A DNA stretch of 33,732 nucleotides from Bacteroidota bacterium (lineage in GTDB: Bacteria > Bacteroidota > Bacteroidia > Flavobacteriales_D > Sanyastnellaceae), in contig VGFR01000009.1 of assembly GCA_016868835.1 (NCBI GenBank), positions 1 to 33,732 on the forward strand. The letters are read 5' to 3'. Positions 8,100 to 17,327 of the stretch are shown one piece after another (position 1 is the first letter of the stretch; each line of letters begins with the position of its first letter). A model generated the notes under the pieces. The model was given only the letters and a program-made list of their open reading frames with translations, made no database searches and was not told the origin of the DNA. Both the position numbers and the translations under genes were made by a program.

Positions 8100-9374
8100 A
8101 ATGAATACGGCACAACCGGCCAAGAAACCTATTACAGCGAGCCATGATAGGTTTTTGAGATACCACGAAAACGGAATTTTTTCTATACCCATCACGGCAA
8201 CACCGGCGGCGGATCCTATGATTAGCATGCTGCCGCCGGTTCCTGCTGTATAGGCTAAGAATTGCCAGAAGGAACCGTCTTGAATAAACTGACTTAACCA
8301 AACATCAGTGGATCCATTCGCTACAATTGGATACATGCTTTTGCTTGCGGCGACCAAAGGAACATTATCTATTATCGCAGATAAGAATCCGATGGCTACA
8401 TTGATCCCATATCCATTTTGAATGGTGTCTTTGAGCCAGATGGATAGTTCTTGTAAGAATCCAGCTTGTTGTAAAGCACCAACAGAAAGTAAAATGCCTA
8501 GGAAGAAAAGTACAGAGGGTAGGTCAATTTTTCTGAGTGCTGAGAGTGCACTGAATTGAGCCCGTTCTTCACCAATTTTTCTACCATGAACCAAATCAAT
8601 AATGAACCATGTAATACCAACGCTTAGCATCATGCCCATAAATGGAGGCAGATGTGTAATGGTTTTAAAAACAGGAACAAACAAAAGCCCACCCACTCCA
8701 ATTAGAAAAACAGACCACTGCGTTTTTTTAGAGAGTTGAAAATTAGAATAGTGTGTTTCTTCCGTAGGTTGAATACTTCCTTTTTGGGTGAAGGATAAAA
8801 TAATTAATGGAAGTAGAAGGCTAATGAAACTTGGTAAAAATAATGATTGTATCGTATGACCACTAGTAATTTGCCCACCAATCCAAAGCATGGTGGTTGT
8901 TACATCGCCTATTGGACTCCATGCTCCACCGGCATTTGCAGCAATGATGACTACCCCTCCAAAAATCCATCTGGTTTTTTGATCAGCAATGATTTTCCGT
9001 AGCAAGCTCACCATTACAATGGCCGTGGTTAAATTGTCAAGTGCGGCTGATAAGAAAAAAGCAAGAAATGCCAATATCCAAAGCAACTTCACTTTACTCG
9101 AAGTTGAAATTCGATTGGTGATTATTTCAAAGCCGTGATGAGCATCAATGATTTCCACAATGGTCATTGCCCCCATTAGAAAAAGTAAAATGCTTGAAAT
9201 CTCTACAACGTGCTCAGTAAGTGAGTGTGCAACAATTTCTGTTGGCTGTTGAAAGGTGAGAGCGGTCCAACACAACACCCCGCCAATAAGCGCAGAGGCC
9301 GCTTTGTCAATCTTGATGTTGTGTTCAAGAATAATGAATGCGTAAGAGACTATGAAAATTGAGAGTATAAGCAT
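8085..9374 (-). CDS. nhaD: Na+/H+ antiporter NhaD
   Basis: This 429-residue polytopic membrane protein matches the NhaD family of the ion transporter superfamily, which exports Na+ in exchange for H+. Recognisable segments include EISSILLFLMGAMTIVEIIDAHHGFEIIT, AALDNLTTAIVMVSLLRK, and AANAGGAWSPIGDVTTTMLWIGG. A second repeat has IDNVPLVAASKSMY and GTGGSMLIIGSAAGVAVMG. These two inverted halves with Asn/Asp-containing discontinuous helices are the family signature. It is the last gene of a four-gene operon, 5 nt after exbD. The 3' end overlaps the large hydrolase gene by 15 bp on the opposite strand. Start at 9374 (ATG). Confidence 0.92.
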   Translation of the reverse strand: MLILSIFIVSYAFIILEHNIKIDKAASALIGGVLCWTALTFQQPTEIVAHSLTEHVVEISSILLFLMGAMTIVEIIDAHHGFEIITNRISTSSKVKLLWILAFLAFFLSAALDNLTTAIVMVSLLRKIIADQKTRWIFGGVVIIAANAGGAWSPIGDVTTTMLWIGGQITSGHTIQSLFLPSFISLLLPLIILSFTQKGSIQPTEETHYSNFQLSKKTQWSVFLIGVGGLLFVPVFKTITHLPPFMGMMLSVGITWFIIDLVHGRKIGEERAQFSALSALRKIDLPSVLFFLGILLSVGALQQAGFLQELSIWLKDTIQNGYGINVAIGFLSAIIDNVPLVAASKSMYPIVANGSTDVWLSQFIQDGSFWQFLAYTAGTGGSMLIIGSAAGVAVMGIEKIPFSWYLKNLSWLAVIGFLAGCAVFILSHS

Positions 9375-9379
9375 TATTA

Positions 9380-9781
9380 TTATTCGCTGTGAGTGGTTTT
9401 TAAGAACATGCGAATATCATTCTTCGCGCCAATTTGCATGACATCTACAAGATCTTGAACACTTAAAGATCGATCCATAGAAATGGAGCACGAGCTCTCA
9501 GGAAATTCTTTGGCAATGAGTTCTAACCTTCCGTTAAGTTGTTCCAATGTGACCGCATCACCGTCTAAAAAATAATTCCGGTTTGCATCTACAGCCAATT
9601 GAAGTGATTTTTTCGCTTCTTTCTGTTGTGTTTCTGCCGCTTGAGGCAATAGCACTTTAATTACGTTCGGGTTGGCTAATGTTGAAAGTATGAGAAAGAA
9701 TAAGAGTAAAAAGAACATGATATCATTCAATGCATGTGTATTCACATGCGCGCCTTCTTTATGTCTTCTCTTTATCTTCAT
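9380..9781 (-). CDS. exbD: ExbD/TolR family biopolymer transport protein
   Basis: ExbD forms, with ExbB, an inner membrane proton-channel motor that usually drives TonB-dependent outer membrane transport. The 133-residue protein has the usual topology: a short cytoplasmic N-terminus (MKIKRRHKEGAHV), one transmembrane helix with the essential aspartate in HALNDIMFFLLLFFLI (Asp20), and a periplasmic domain from about residue 45. Its start overlaps the exbB stop by four bases. It lies between exbB and nhaD in an operon that begins with an amino-acid dehydrogenase. No tonB follows, so its partner protein must be encoded elsewhere or be different. Confidence 0.92.
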   Translation of the reverse strand: MKIKRRHKEGAHVNTHALNDIMFFLLLFFLILSTLANPNVIKVLLPQAAETQQKEAKKSLQLAVDANRNYFLDGDAVTLEQLNGRLELIAKEFPESSCSISMDRSLSVQDLVDVMQIGAKNDIRMFLKTTHSE

Positions 9782-10437
9782 TCTCTATTCGTGTTTGCTT
9801 TCAATTGCAAATCGAATTCTTCTATCTGAGCCACAAATTTATCCACTCCATTTTGCAATAAGTGGTGTGATAAATAAGCCAAAATACCAACAACAAGTCC
9901 TGTGGCGGAAGAAATCATTTTCTGATACAGACCCTCTGAAATGGTTCCAATGCTTATGTCTGTGGTGGTTGAGATATCAAAGAATATGACAATTACTCCG
10001 GCTATGGTACCAATAAAACCCAATAGAGGCGCAATGGAAGCAATCATGGATAGTACGTTCAATCGTTTTTCCAATCGAGTTACTTCAACATTTGCAGCAG
10101 CCTCTTGCAGCTTTTCTTTTTCATCTGCTGATTTATTGCGTAATGTAGCGAACTGAAAAATACGCGCCCATGCAGAGTTATTCTCTTCACAAACATGCAT
10201 GGCTTGTTCATGGTTACCGTGTGTCATGTTTTCTAAAAATTCTTGAAACCCGGAAGTATTCGAAACTCCTTGTTTACCGAAATACAACATGCGTTCAATG
10301 GCTATGATAATAACCAAAACGGAGAGCGCAAAAAGTGGGTACATGACCCACCCACCTTTCATGAGTAATTCAACCAGGTTTAATGATTTCTCGGCTGTGA
10401 GCCCTTCGGGTATAGGTGTTTGAAGAAATACGTTCAT
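9778..10437 (-). CDS. exbB: ExbB/TolQ/MotA family proton-channel protein
   Basis: This 219-residue protein has the three transmembrane helices of ExbB-type motor proteins: about residues 32-50, 115-135 and 165-185. The conserved segment EVTRLEKRLNVLSMIASIAP, then LLGFIGTIAGVI, and the third helix ISSATGLVVGILAYL identify the family. It makes a pentameric channel with ExbD. The first base of the exbB reading direction overlaps the last base of the dehydrogenase stop (TAATG), and the stop overlaps exbD by four bases, so the genes are translationally coupled. Confidence 0.93.
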   Translation of the reverse strand: MNVFLQTPIPEGLTAEKSLNLVELLMKGGWVMYPLFALSVLVIIIAIERMLYFGKQGVSNTSGFQEFLENMTHGNHEQAMHVCEENNSAWARIFQFATLRNKSADEKEKLQEAAANVEVTRLEKRLNVLSMIASIAPLLGFIGTIAGVIVIFFDISTTTDISIGTISEGLYQKMISSATGLVVGILAYLSHHLLQNGVDKFVAQIEEFDLQLKANTNRE

Positions 10438-11672
10438 TACATTAATTTTTTCAGAGCAATCTCAAAAGCTCTTGCGTTGATTTTTGTTTTATCAATTCCG
10501 CTTTGATGAACTGATTTAAGAGCTTCTTTTATTGTTTTGGAAGTATCTGAGAAAATTGCCGCATCTGATAAACTAACATCGGCTTCGCTCATGAGATAGG
10601 CAAAAACCCTTGCCATTCCGCAGTTCGAAATGAAATCAGGAATCACACTGAAACGTTCGTCGCACCATTCAGAAATGGGTCCATAGAAAATTTGTGAATC
10701 AGCAAATGGAACATTTGCACCGCAAGCGATAACACGAACCCCCGCGTTAAACATGCTTTCAGCTTGTTCTTGTGTTACCAATCTTGAGGCAGCGCAAGGC
10801 AAGAAAATATCTGCCTGAATGGTCCATATTCGCTCATTAATTTCATTGAAAGAAATTAAATCGTTTGAAACAAGGGTGTTTCCCTCTCTGGTTAAAAACA
10901 ACTCTCGAATTTCTTCGAAACTGAATCCGTTCTCATTGATTAACCCGCCGGTTCTATCAATGATTCCAACCACGTGTGCTCCATGCTGCGCCATGTAGAA
11001 AGCGGCTGCTGCACCAACATTTCCCCAGCCTTGAACAATTACCTTTTTACCGCGCAATGATTTTTCAGAATTCCAGATTTCATAATAGTATCTTACACTT
11101 TCTGCAACCCCGAAGCCTGTGATCATATCTGCAACTTTGTACTTTCTTTCTACATCTGGTGAAAATGCATGGTCCTCAATAATACCTATAACACCTCTTC
11201 TGAGGTTCCCTATTCTGCGTACTTTTTGCGATTCAGTAGGCATGAAGTGACCATTGAAAACGCCTTCTTGGGGATGCCAAACGCCGCAATCTTCTGTGAT
11301 TGGTATGACCTCATGAATTTCGTCTACATTTAAATCCCCACCCGTGCCATAGTAATGTTTGAGTAAGGGAGTTACAGCGGCATACCATCTTTCAAGAACT
11401 TCTTTTTTTCTTGGATCAGCAGGGTCGAAATTGATTCCACTTTTAGCGCCACCAATTTGTGGTCCGCTTACAGTGAATTTAATTTCCATGGTTTTAGCCA
11501 AAGACAACACTTCATGTTTGTCGAGACCTTTTCTCATTCTTGTTCCACCCCCAGCGGCGCCGCCGCGAAGCGAGTTGATTACTACCCACCCTTCTGCCTC
11601 AGTAAAAGGATCTTTCCATTCGAAAACAACCTCTGGTCGTTTTTCTTCGTATTTATGCAATAAATCTTTCAT
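10437..11672 (-). CDS. Glu/Leu/Phe/Val-type amino-acid dehydrogenase
   Basis: This 411-residue protein belongs to the NAD(P)-dependent amino-acid dehydrogenase family, which reversibly deaminates an amino acid to its 2-oxo acid and ammonia. The catalytic lysine lies in GGAKSGI (Lys77) and the catalytic aspartate in GTGGDLNVDE (Asp113). A Rossmann NAD(P) site is at VIVQGWGNVGAAAA. The substrate (glutamate, leucine, valine or phenylalanine) cannot be fixed by eye. It is the first gene of an operon with exbB, exbD and nhaD. A promoter box TAGTTTTG with a TTG 19 nt further upstream lies in the 33-nt gap to the divergent DUF4349 gene, predicting a short leader of about 15 nt. Confidence 0.9.
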   Translation of the reverse strand: MKDLLHKYEEKRPEVVFEWKDPFTEAEGWVVINSLRGGAAGGGTRMRKGLDKHEVLSLAKTMEIKFTVSGPQIGGAKSGINFDPADPRKKEVLERWYAAVTPLLKHYYGTGGDLNVDEIHEVIPITEDCGVWHPQEGVFNGHFMPTESQKVRRIGNLRRGVIGIIEDHAFSPDVERKYKVADMITGFGVAESVRYYYEIWNSEKSLRGKKVIVQGWGNVGAAAAFYMAQHGAHVVGIIDRTGGLINENGFSFEEIRELFLTREGNTLVSNDLISFNEINERIWTIQADIFLPCAASRLVTQEQAESMFNAGVRVIACGANVPFADSQIFYGPISEWCDERFSVIPDFISNCGMARVFAYLMSEADVSLSDAAIFSDTSKTIKEALKSVHQSGIDKTKINARAFEIALKKLM

Positions 11673-11691
11673 TCATCGTTTTTCAACTTCA

Positions 11692-11721
11692 CAAAACTAA
11701 CAAACATGATGCGTTTTTCAA
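11692..11721 (-). promoter_or_regulatory. Promoter of the dehydrogenase-exbBD-nhaD operon
   Basis: On the minus strand, TAGTTTTG (11692-11699) is a perfect TAnnTTTG -7 box. A TTG at 11719-11721 lies 19 nt upstream, in the usual -33 position. The -33 part falls inside the first codons of the divergent DUF4349 gene. Transcription should start roughly 15 nt before the dehydrogenase ATG. Confidence 0.6.
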
Positions 11722-12467
11722 TCAGAACTTCGGCAATCTTACTTGTCTTCATGACCTCTATGGTTTCGTGCACGACTAAGTACACCTCTGCAGCGTATGA
11801 TAGTGGGGATTATGACTATGAGTATACGAATATGGAAATAAACGAGGAAAGGGTGGTTACTGCGGGCTTAATGGGAGAGAAAGACATCATAGGGCATGAA
11901 GGAAAATCAAAAATTTCGAGTTCTGAAATTTCACCCCGGTTTAATAAAGAAATGTTGGTATATAATGCAAGTGTTTCATTGACGGTTCGAAACCAAGATT
12001 CTACAATGTCGCGGATAGAAAAACTTGCTACAAAAGAGGATGGATATGTGGTGAGTAAGAGCAATTATAAAATTGTAATTCGAATTGATACGAAGCAGAT
12101 GAATGGTATTTTGGAAACCATTATGAAAGAGGGGAAAGTCGATAGTAAAAACATCTCAACACGCGATGTTTCTGATGAATATGCCGATGTTCAAATTCGA
12201 CTTGATAATGCTGAAAAGGCGCGCACAAGGTACTTGGAATTGCTTGCCAAGGCAGAGAATGTTGAAGCGGCGTTGAAAGTTGAAAAGGAACTGGAAAGAT
12301 TGAATACAGAGATTGATCAGTTGCGAGGACAACTGAAGAAAATGGAACATGACGTTCGGTACTCCACCATTACCGTGAATGTGTATGAGAAGCCCAAACT
12401 AGGTGTGTTGGGTTATGTTTTTGTTGGAATAGGAAAAGGCGTAAAATGGCTTTTTGTTCGAGGTTAA
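11706..12467 (+). CDS. DUF4349 family lipoprotein
   Basis: This 253-residue protein has a lipoprotein signal (lipobox MVSC, Cys about 22). It is followed by a Tyr/Asp-rich linker and then a DUF4349 domain: NASVSLTVRNQDSTMSRIEKLATKEDGYVVSKS, RIDTKQMNGILETI, and a long coiled coil at about 185-220 (VEKELERLNTEIDQLRGQLKKME). It ends with a hydrophobic segment (LGVLGYVFVGIGKGVKWLF). The function of the family is unknown; membrane anchoring at both ends is plausible. Two ATG codons stand in tandem at 11706 and 11709, after an A/C-rich leader. It is divergent from the dehydrogenase operon. Its stop codon overlaps that of the TonB-dependent receptor gene by four bases (12464-12467), tail to tail. 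Confidence 0.85.
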   Translation: MMRFSIRTSAILLVFMTSMVSCTTKYTSAAYDSGDYDYEYTNMEINEERVVTAGLMGEKDIIGHEGKSKISSSEISPRFNKEMLVYNASVSLTVRNQDSTMSRIEKLATKEDGYVVSKSNYKIVIRIDTKQMNGILETIMKEGKVDSKNISTRDVSDEYADVQIRLDNAEKARTRYLELLAKAENVEAALKVEKELERLNTEIDQLRGQLKKMEHDVRYSTITVNVYEKPKLGVLGYVFVGIGKGVKWLFVRG

Positions 12468-14881
12468 AACTCGAAAATAATTCCAAAAGCAGGGATTAAA
12501 CTGCCGTTGATATTTTCTAAAAAGATAGGAACCGCATTACTACCGTTGGTTTGTATGGGCTGACCATCAGTTGTTGAATATCCCGTATTGGCCGCATTTC
12601 GCTCAAAGGTGTAAATATCAGGGCTGTAACTTTTCGCGTTGGTAACGTTTTGAATATCCAAGAAAACGTCGAGTGTAGATTTTTTAAAATTAATTTTCTT
12701 GTCAATTCGAATATCCAATTGATTGAAAAACGGGAGTCGTTGCGAGTTGATTTGATTATAGTCGAGTACTCCGGTTCCTAAGGTTAAATAACTTAATTGT
12801 GATGCCACTAAATCATAGGGCGTGTAAGGGGCGCCACCGGCGAATCTGTATTTAACGCCCAATTCATACCCTCTTTTGAATTTTTTACCGAAGATTAATG
12901 AAAGAAGATGTCTATTGTCCCAGGCCGATGGAGCATAGACGCCATCATCACCAGTGAATTCACTTTTAAAGAATGTGTATGAAGCAGTAAGGTAATAAGA
13001 GGTTGTAAATTTCTTTTGGAAGAACAATTCAAATCCGTAAGCACGCCCTGTTCCTTTATTCTCTACGTCTTCGTTTCCAATAGCGCCGTAGGCGCTTCCT
13101 TCGTTGGCAAGTGAGATGCCATTTCGAATTGAAACAGGGTAGTTGTTGTACGATTTATAAAATCCTTCGGCGGTAACACGCACTGAGTTGGAGGGTAAAT
13201 ATTCTGTTCCTAGTGCAAGGTGATCACACAAGATGTAAGGACTATTTTTATTGGTGGAAATACCATCTTCTTTGTAACCTAAAATGGTATAAGACGGCAG
13301 CTTAGCGTATCTACCAGTTGCAACATTTAGATTCCATTTTGAATTGATAGCGAAAGACGCACTTGCTCTCGGACTCATGGCTTGTAGCGGATCTGTGCCA
13401 TTCGTTGTGAATGAATTCATATCCGAACGCAGTCCGGCGGTTAATGAAAGTCTATCATTCCATAAAAGTCGATTCATTGATACAAATGCACCGCCTTTGA
13501 TAAAATCAATTGATGTGTTGAATGCAATGGACACTGCTGGTATAGTGGCTCCGGTGTTGGGGTCTTGGTATGAAGGGGCTATTCTTGCAAAGAATGCGTT
13601 ATTGTATTTGACATATTGAAATGAAGCGCCATAAACGAATTTCCAATTTCCATAGAATTGATTGATTTCATATCGAAGTTTATTTTCAATTTCTTGGCTT
13701 TCACTTTTAAACGTTCTTTTTTCTTCGTTTCCTTCTTGCGCATCTTCAAAGCGGTCCAATCGATTGTTGAACATATTTCGACTTAAACTCAAATTGGAGA
13801 ATCCATTTTCTAACGTTTTTTTCCAGGTGAAACCCATGGTGTAATTCCATTGGTTAATGTTCGGGTTGGAACGAATGATATATTCTTTCGTGGGGTCTGA
13901 GTTTTTTGGAACAGCGAAATAAAACTCATCGATTGCACCAAGACCTATAGCTGTAATGGTATTTTTCTCATTGATTTTGGTGTTGACTTTGTATTGAAAA
14001 TCCCAATAGTTTGGTCGAATAGGTAGGTCAATCAATTGAAAAAAGTATTGGAGATAGCTTCGTCTTGCACTTGCAAGAAAAGTAGTTTTTTTACCAATTG
14101 GACCCTCCAATGTTCCTGCAAGTTCAGTACTTGAAAGCCTCCAGTTTCCCTGCACACGAGTGGCGTTTCCATTGCGTTGTTTGAATTGCAGCACGGAAGA
14201 CAAGGCATTGTCATACTTTGCATTGAAGCTACTTGAATTCAAAGTCGCTGTTTCAATAAAGCTTACGTTAATGATACCTTGTGGCCCCCCAGAGGAACCC
14301 TGCGTGCTGAAGTGATTGATTTGAGGAACCTCAATGCCGTCAAGGTAATATACGTTTTCACTCGGAGCACCACCTCGAATGATAAGATCATTTCGCTCTC
14401 CTGCTCCCGACAGTCCGCCCACTCCAGGAAGCGCTTGAATGACTTTGGAAATATCGAAATTTCCTCCTGGGTTACTTTTAATTTCTTCAGCAGACAAGCT
14501 TTGCACTGACAGAGGAGATTCCAATTCTTTTCCGTAATTGAAAGATTGAATGTTGATTACTCCCTGTTCATTTGTTGTTTCAGTAAGATCAATAGTGAAT
14601 GTATTTGCATTTCCGTTGGTAATAACAACATTGAAAAGGGTTACAGAGACATATCCGATCATCTCTGTTTTGATATTGTAGGTTCCAGGAGTAATTTTTG
14701 TAATTAGAAACTCTCCTTTTTCATTCGCTATACATCCGAATTGCGAGTTCTCTAAACGAACGGTAGCTCCAAAAATGGGTTGTTGATTTTTTTTGTCGAT
14801 TACAATTCCAGAAACACTTCCGTTTTGTGAAAAGGCTTGCACACCGCACAGCAGCATGAGAAATAAGACTATTTTATTCAT
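12464..14881 (-). CDS. TonB-dependent outer membrane receptor with carboxypeptidase-regulatory-like N-domain
   Basis: This 805-residue outer membrane receptor has a signal peptide (MNKIVLFLMLLCGVQAFS) and a CarboxypepD_reg-like domain at about 22-110 (GSVSGIVIDKKNQQPIFGATV). A plug domain follows at about 125-230 (VQSLSAEEIKSNPGGNFDISKVIQALPGV, IIRGGAPSENVYYLDGIEVP), then a beta-barrel that ends in a terminal phenylalanine. It should import an unknown ligand with energy from TonB-ExbBD. No SusD-like partner is adjacent, so it is not a classical Sus pair. It lies 57 nt downstream of the branched-chain dehydrogenase gene on the same strand, and may be co-transcribed or use its own weak box (TAGTTTAA, 14886-14893). 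It converges with the DUF4349 gene with a 4-bp overlap. Confidence 0.9.
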   Translation of the reverse strand: MNKIVLFLMLLCGVQAFSQNGSVSGIVIDKKNQQPIFGATVRLENSQFGCIANEKGEFLITKITPGTYNIKTEMIGYVSVTLFNVVITNGNANTFTIDLTETTNEQGVINIQSFNYGKELESPLSVQSLSAEEIKSNPGGNFDISKVIQALPGVGGLSGAGERNDLIIRGGAPSENVYYLDGIEVPQINHFSTQGSSGGPQGIINVSFIETATLNSSSFNAKYDNALSSVLQFKQRNGNATRVQGNWRLSSTELAGTLEGPIGKKTTFLASARRSYLQYFFQLIDLPIRPNYWDFQYKVNTKINEKNTITAIGLGAIDEFYFAVPKNSDPTKEYIIRSNPNINQWNYTMGFTWKKTLENGFSNLSLSRNMFNNRLDRFEDAQEGNEEKRTFKSESQEIENKLRYEINQFYGNWKFVYGASFQYVKYNNAFFARIAPSYQDPNTGATIPAVSIAFNTSIDFIKGGAFVSMNRLLWNDRLSLTAGLRSDMNSFTTNGTDPLQAMSPRASASFAINSKWNLNVATGRYAKLPSYTILGYKEDGISTNKNSPYILCDHLALGTEYLPSNSVRVTAEGFYKSYNNYPVSIRNGISLANEGSAYGAIGNEDVENKGTGRAYGFELFFQKKFTTSYYLTASYTFFKSEFTGDDGVYAPSAWDNRHLLSLIFGKKFKRGYELGVKYRFAGGAPYTPYDLVASQLSYLTLGTGVLDYNQINSQRLPFFNQLDIRIDKKINFKKSTLDVFLDIQNVTNAKSYSPDIYTFERNAANTGYSTTDGQPIQTNGSNAVPIFLENINGSLIPAFGIIFEF

Positions 14882-14885
14882 TCAA

Positions 14886-14893
14886 TTAAACTA
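14886..14893 (-). promoter_or_regulatory. Weak -7-like box in the leaderless register
   Basis: TAGTTTAA on the minus strand lies 4 nt before the receptor start codon, in exactly the register of the other boxes of this window. It matches only six of the eight consensus positions. It is listed because of the position, and the call is uncertain. Confidence 0.25.
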
Positions 14894-14938
14894 ACTGCGT
14901 ATGAAACAAGCTAGTGGGCCATATGTTTAGCGAACCAA

Positions 14939-17323
14939 TTATAGTTTTGGGAATACACCCGGTTTGCATTCATGCATGATGGTGTATACTTTCTCTACAA
15001 TATCATCTACAGACGGTTTGCTGAAATAATCTCCATCTGTTGAATACGCAGGTAAATGTTCTTTTGATGCTAATGTCTCGGGTTGAGCGTCTAAATGTTG
15101 GAAAGCACCTTGTTTGTTCAGAATATGATCCAAAAGGTAAGCAGAAGCTCCGCCGGGTACATCTTCATCTACAATGAGTAATCGGTTGGTTTTTTTGACC
15201 GAATTCGCACAAACATGCGTGGTGTCAAAAGGCAAAAGGGTTTGTGCGTCAACAATTTCTGCATGTATTCCAAGGGCAGAAAGTTCTTCGGCAGCTTGCA
15301 TGCATAAGTGCAAAGTTGAACCATAGGATACAACCGTAATGTCTGTGCCTTCCTTGATAACTTCTGCAACTCCTATTGGAACAACATATTGACCCAAATT
15401 ACTTGGCATTTGCTCTTTTTTACGGTATCCATTGAGACATTCAACTACAATTGCAGGGTCATTTCCTTGTAACAGGTTGTTGTACATTCCAGCTGCTTGT
15501 GTCATGTTTCTTGGCACACAGACATGCATTCCACGAACACTGTGAATGATTGCTCCCATGGGGCTTCCACTATGCCAAATACCTTCTAAACGGTGACCAC
15601 GTGTTGAAATAATGGCGGGTGCCATTTGTCCACCGGCTGTTCTATACCGTACCGTTGCTAGATCATCGCGCATAATTTGTAATGCGTAATAGATGTAATC
15701 TAAGTATTGGATTTCCGCAACAGGTCGAAGGCCGCGCATAGCAAGCCCAATGGCTTGACCAACAATAGTAGCTTCTCTAATTCCGGTGTCACTTACACGG
15801 AGCTCACCATGTTTTTCTTGAAGTCCTTCGCATGTTTGATTCACGCCACCAATTTTTCCAACGTCCTCACCAAAAATGAGTACTTCAGGTATTTCAGTTA
15901 ATTTTTGATCCCAGAAGTCGCGGAGAATTATTCGACCATCTACCCATTCACTAGTTTCATTTATTTGTGGAGCAATATGAAGTGAATGATTGGCTTGACC
16001 ATCCATGAGATGCGAACTGTAGGCGAAGTTCATTCTTCGTTGCGCCCCGGCGTACCAATTTTTCAATTGTGTTAATGCGGCACTTTCTTGACCACGACAT
16101 GTGCGAATGGTTTTACGCACAGCATTGAAAATATCTTTTCTTATTTCCGCGCTTTGAATTTCACTCAACACACCGGTTGATGCAAGCTGATTGTGAGCTG
16201 TTCCAACTTCATTGATGAGCGCTAAAGCTTCCTTCTTATCGGTTTGAATGAGCGCTACAAACTCATCCCAAGCTTGTTTTTGTTCATTTCGAACTTGAAC
16301 CTTCGCTTTGTTTCTTAACTCGTCAAGTTCATCTTGATTCGCCATTCCTTTTTCAATAATGAATTCGGAAAACTTGACAAGACAGTCTGCAGTTTCATAC
16401 CAAGAAAGCAGTTTTTTCGATTTATATCGCTCATGTGACCCGCTTGTGCTATGGCCCTGGGGCTGTGTAATTTCATCGACGTGAATTAATACAGGTTGAT
16501 GATATTCTCTGGTATGACGAACGGCTTTGTCAAAGGTGATCTGAAGGTTGGCGTAATCCCACCCTTTCACACGAAATATCTTAATACCTCCTTGACCAGG
16601 CTTACTTTCCATTCCGCTGAGTGAATCAGAAATACTTTCTTTTGCGGTTTGATATTTTTTTGGAACAGAAATTCCCCATCCGTTATCCCAAACACACATA
16701 CACATGGGAACACCCAGAACAGCGGCGGCATTGATGGTTTCCCAGAATAATCCCTCTGAAGTGCTGGAATCGCCTATTGTGCCAAAAGCAACCTCATTTC
16801 CCTTATTTGAAAAATTGGTTTTATGATGAAGTTTTTCGTTTTGCTTGTATAACTTAGATGCTTGGGCAAGGCCCAGCAATCTTGGCATTTGTCCGCCTGT
16901 TGGAGAAATATCAGAAGAAGAATTTTTATGCTCCATGATATTTTTCCATTTTCCTTCCCCGTCTATAAAACGAGTTGAGAAATGACCCCCCATTTGTCTT
17001 CCTCCCGAAGAAGGTTCTTTATTGACATCAGTATGGGCATAGAGACCAGCAAAATATTGTTTTATTGTAAGTTCGCCAACGGCCATCATAAATGTTTGGT
17101 CGCGGTAATACCCGCTTCGCCAATCGCCATTTTTGAACTGCCTCGCCATTGCAATTTGAGCCAATTCCTTTCCATCTCCGAAAATCCCGAATTTGGCTTT
17201 TCCCGTTAAAACTTCTTTCCTTCCCAACAGTGATGCTTCTCGGCTGAGACAAGCAAGAAAATAGTCATCTAGCAATATTTTTTTTGCGGTTTCATTTACC
17301 GCTCCTTTTGAGGTAACTGACAT
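14939..17323 (-). CDS. Fused E1 alpha-beta of the branched-chain 2-oxoacid dehydrogenase
   Basis: This protein joins the E1 alpha and E1 beta parts of a thiamine-diphosphate-dependent 2-oxoacid dehydrogenase, most likely the branched-chain (2-oxoisovalerate) complex that makes branched acyl-CoA for catabolism and iso-fatty acids. The alpha part covers about residues 20-430. It has DGKELAQIA, YYRDQ, GGRQMGGHFS, and the ThDP motif GDSSTSEGLFWETINAA ... WDNGWGISVP. The beta part covers about 470-790 (IFGEDVGKIGGVNQTCEGL, GIREATIVGQAIGLAMRGLRPVAEIQYLDYIYYALQ, then the HGSP-like WHSGSPMG). The ATG at 17323 was preferred to a GTG at 17353, because a perfect TATCTTTG box lies 4 nt upstream of it. 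No E2 or E3 gene is nearby, so the partner subunits are elsewhere. Confidence 0.9.
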   Translation of the reverse strand: MSVTSKGAVNETAKKILLDDYFLACLSREASLLGRKEVLTGKAKFGIFGDGKELAQIAMARQFKNGDWRSGYYRDQTFMMAVGELTIKQYFAGLYAHTDVNKEPSSGGRQMGGHFSTRFIDGEGKWKNIMEHKNSSSDISPTGGQMPRLLGLAQASKLYKQNEKLHHKTNFSNKGNEVAFGTIGDSSTSEGLFWETINAAAVLGVPMCMCVWDNGWGISVPKKYQTAKESISDSLSGMESKPGQGGIKIFRVKGWDYANLQITFDKAVRHTREYHQPVLIHVDEITQPQGHSTSGSHERYKSKKLLSWYETADCLVKFSEFIIEKGMANQDELDELRNKAKVQVRNEQKQAWDEFVALIQTDKKEALALINEVGTAHNQLASTGVLSEIQSAEIRKDIFNAVRKTIRTCRGQESAALTQLKNWYAGAQRRMNFAYSSHLMDGQANHSLHIAPQINETSEWVDGRIILRDFWDQKLTEIPEVLIFGEDVGKIGGVNQTCEGLQEKHGELRVSDTGIREATIVGQAIGLAMRGLRPVAEIQYLDYIYYALQIMRDDLATVRYRTAGGQMAPAIISTRGHRLEGIWHSGSPMGAIIHSVRGMHVCVPRNMTQAAGMYNNLLQGNDPAIVVECLNGYRKKEQMPSNLGQYVVPIGVAEVIKEGTDITVVSYGSTLHLCMQAAEELSALGIHAEIVDAQTLLPFDTTHVCANSVKKTNRLLIVDEDVPGGASAYLLDHILNKQGAFQHLDAQPETLASKEHLPAYSTDGDYFSKPSVDDIVEKVYTIMHECKPGVFPKL

Positions 17324-17327
17324 GTTG

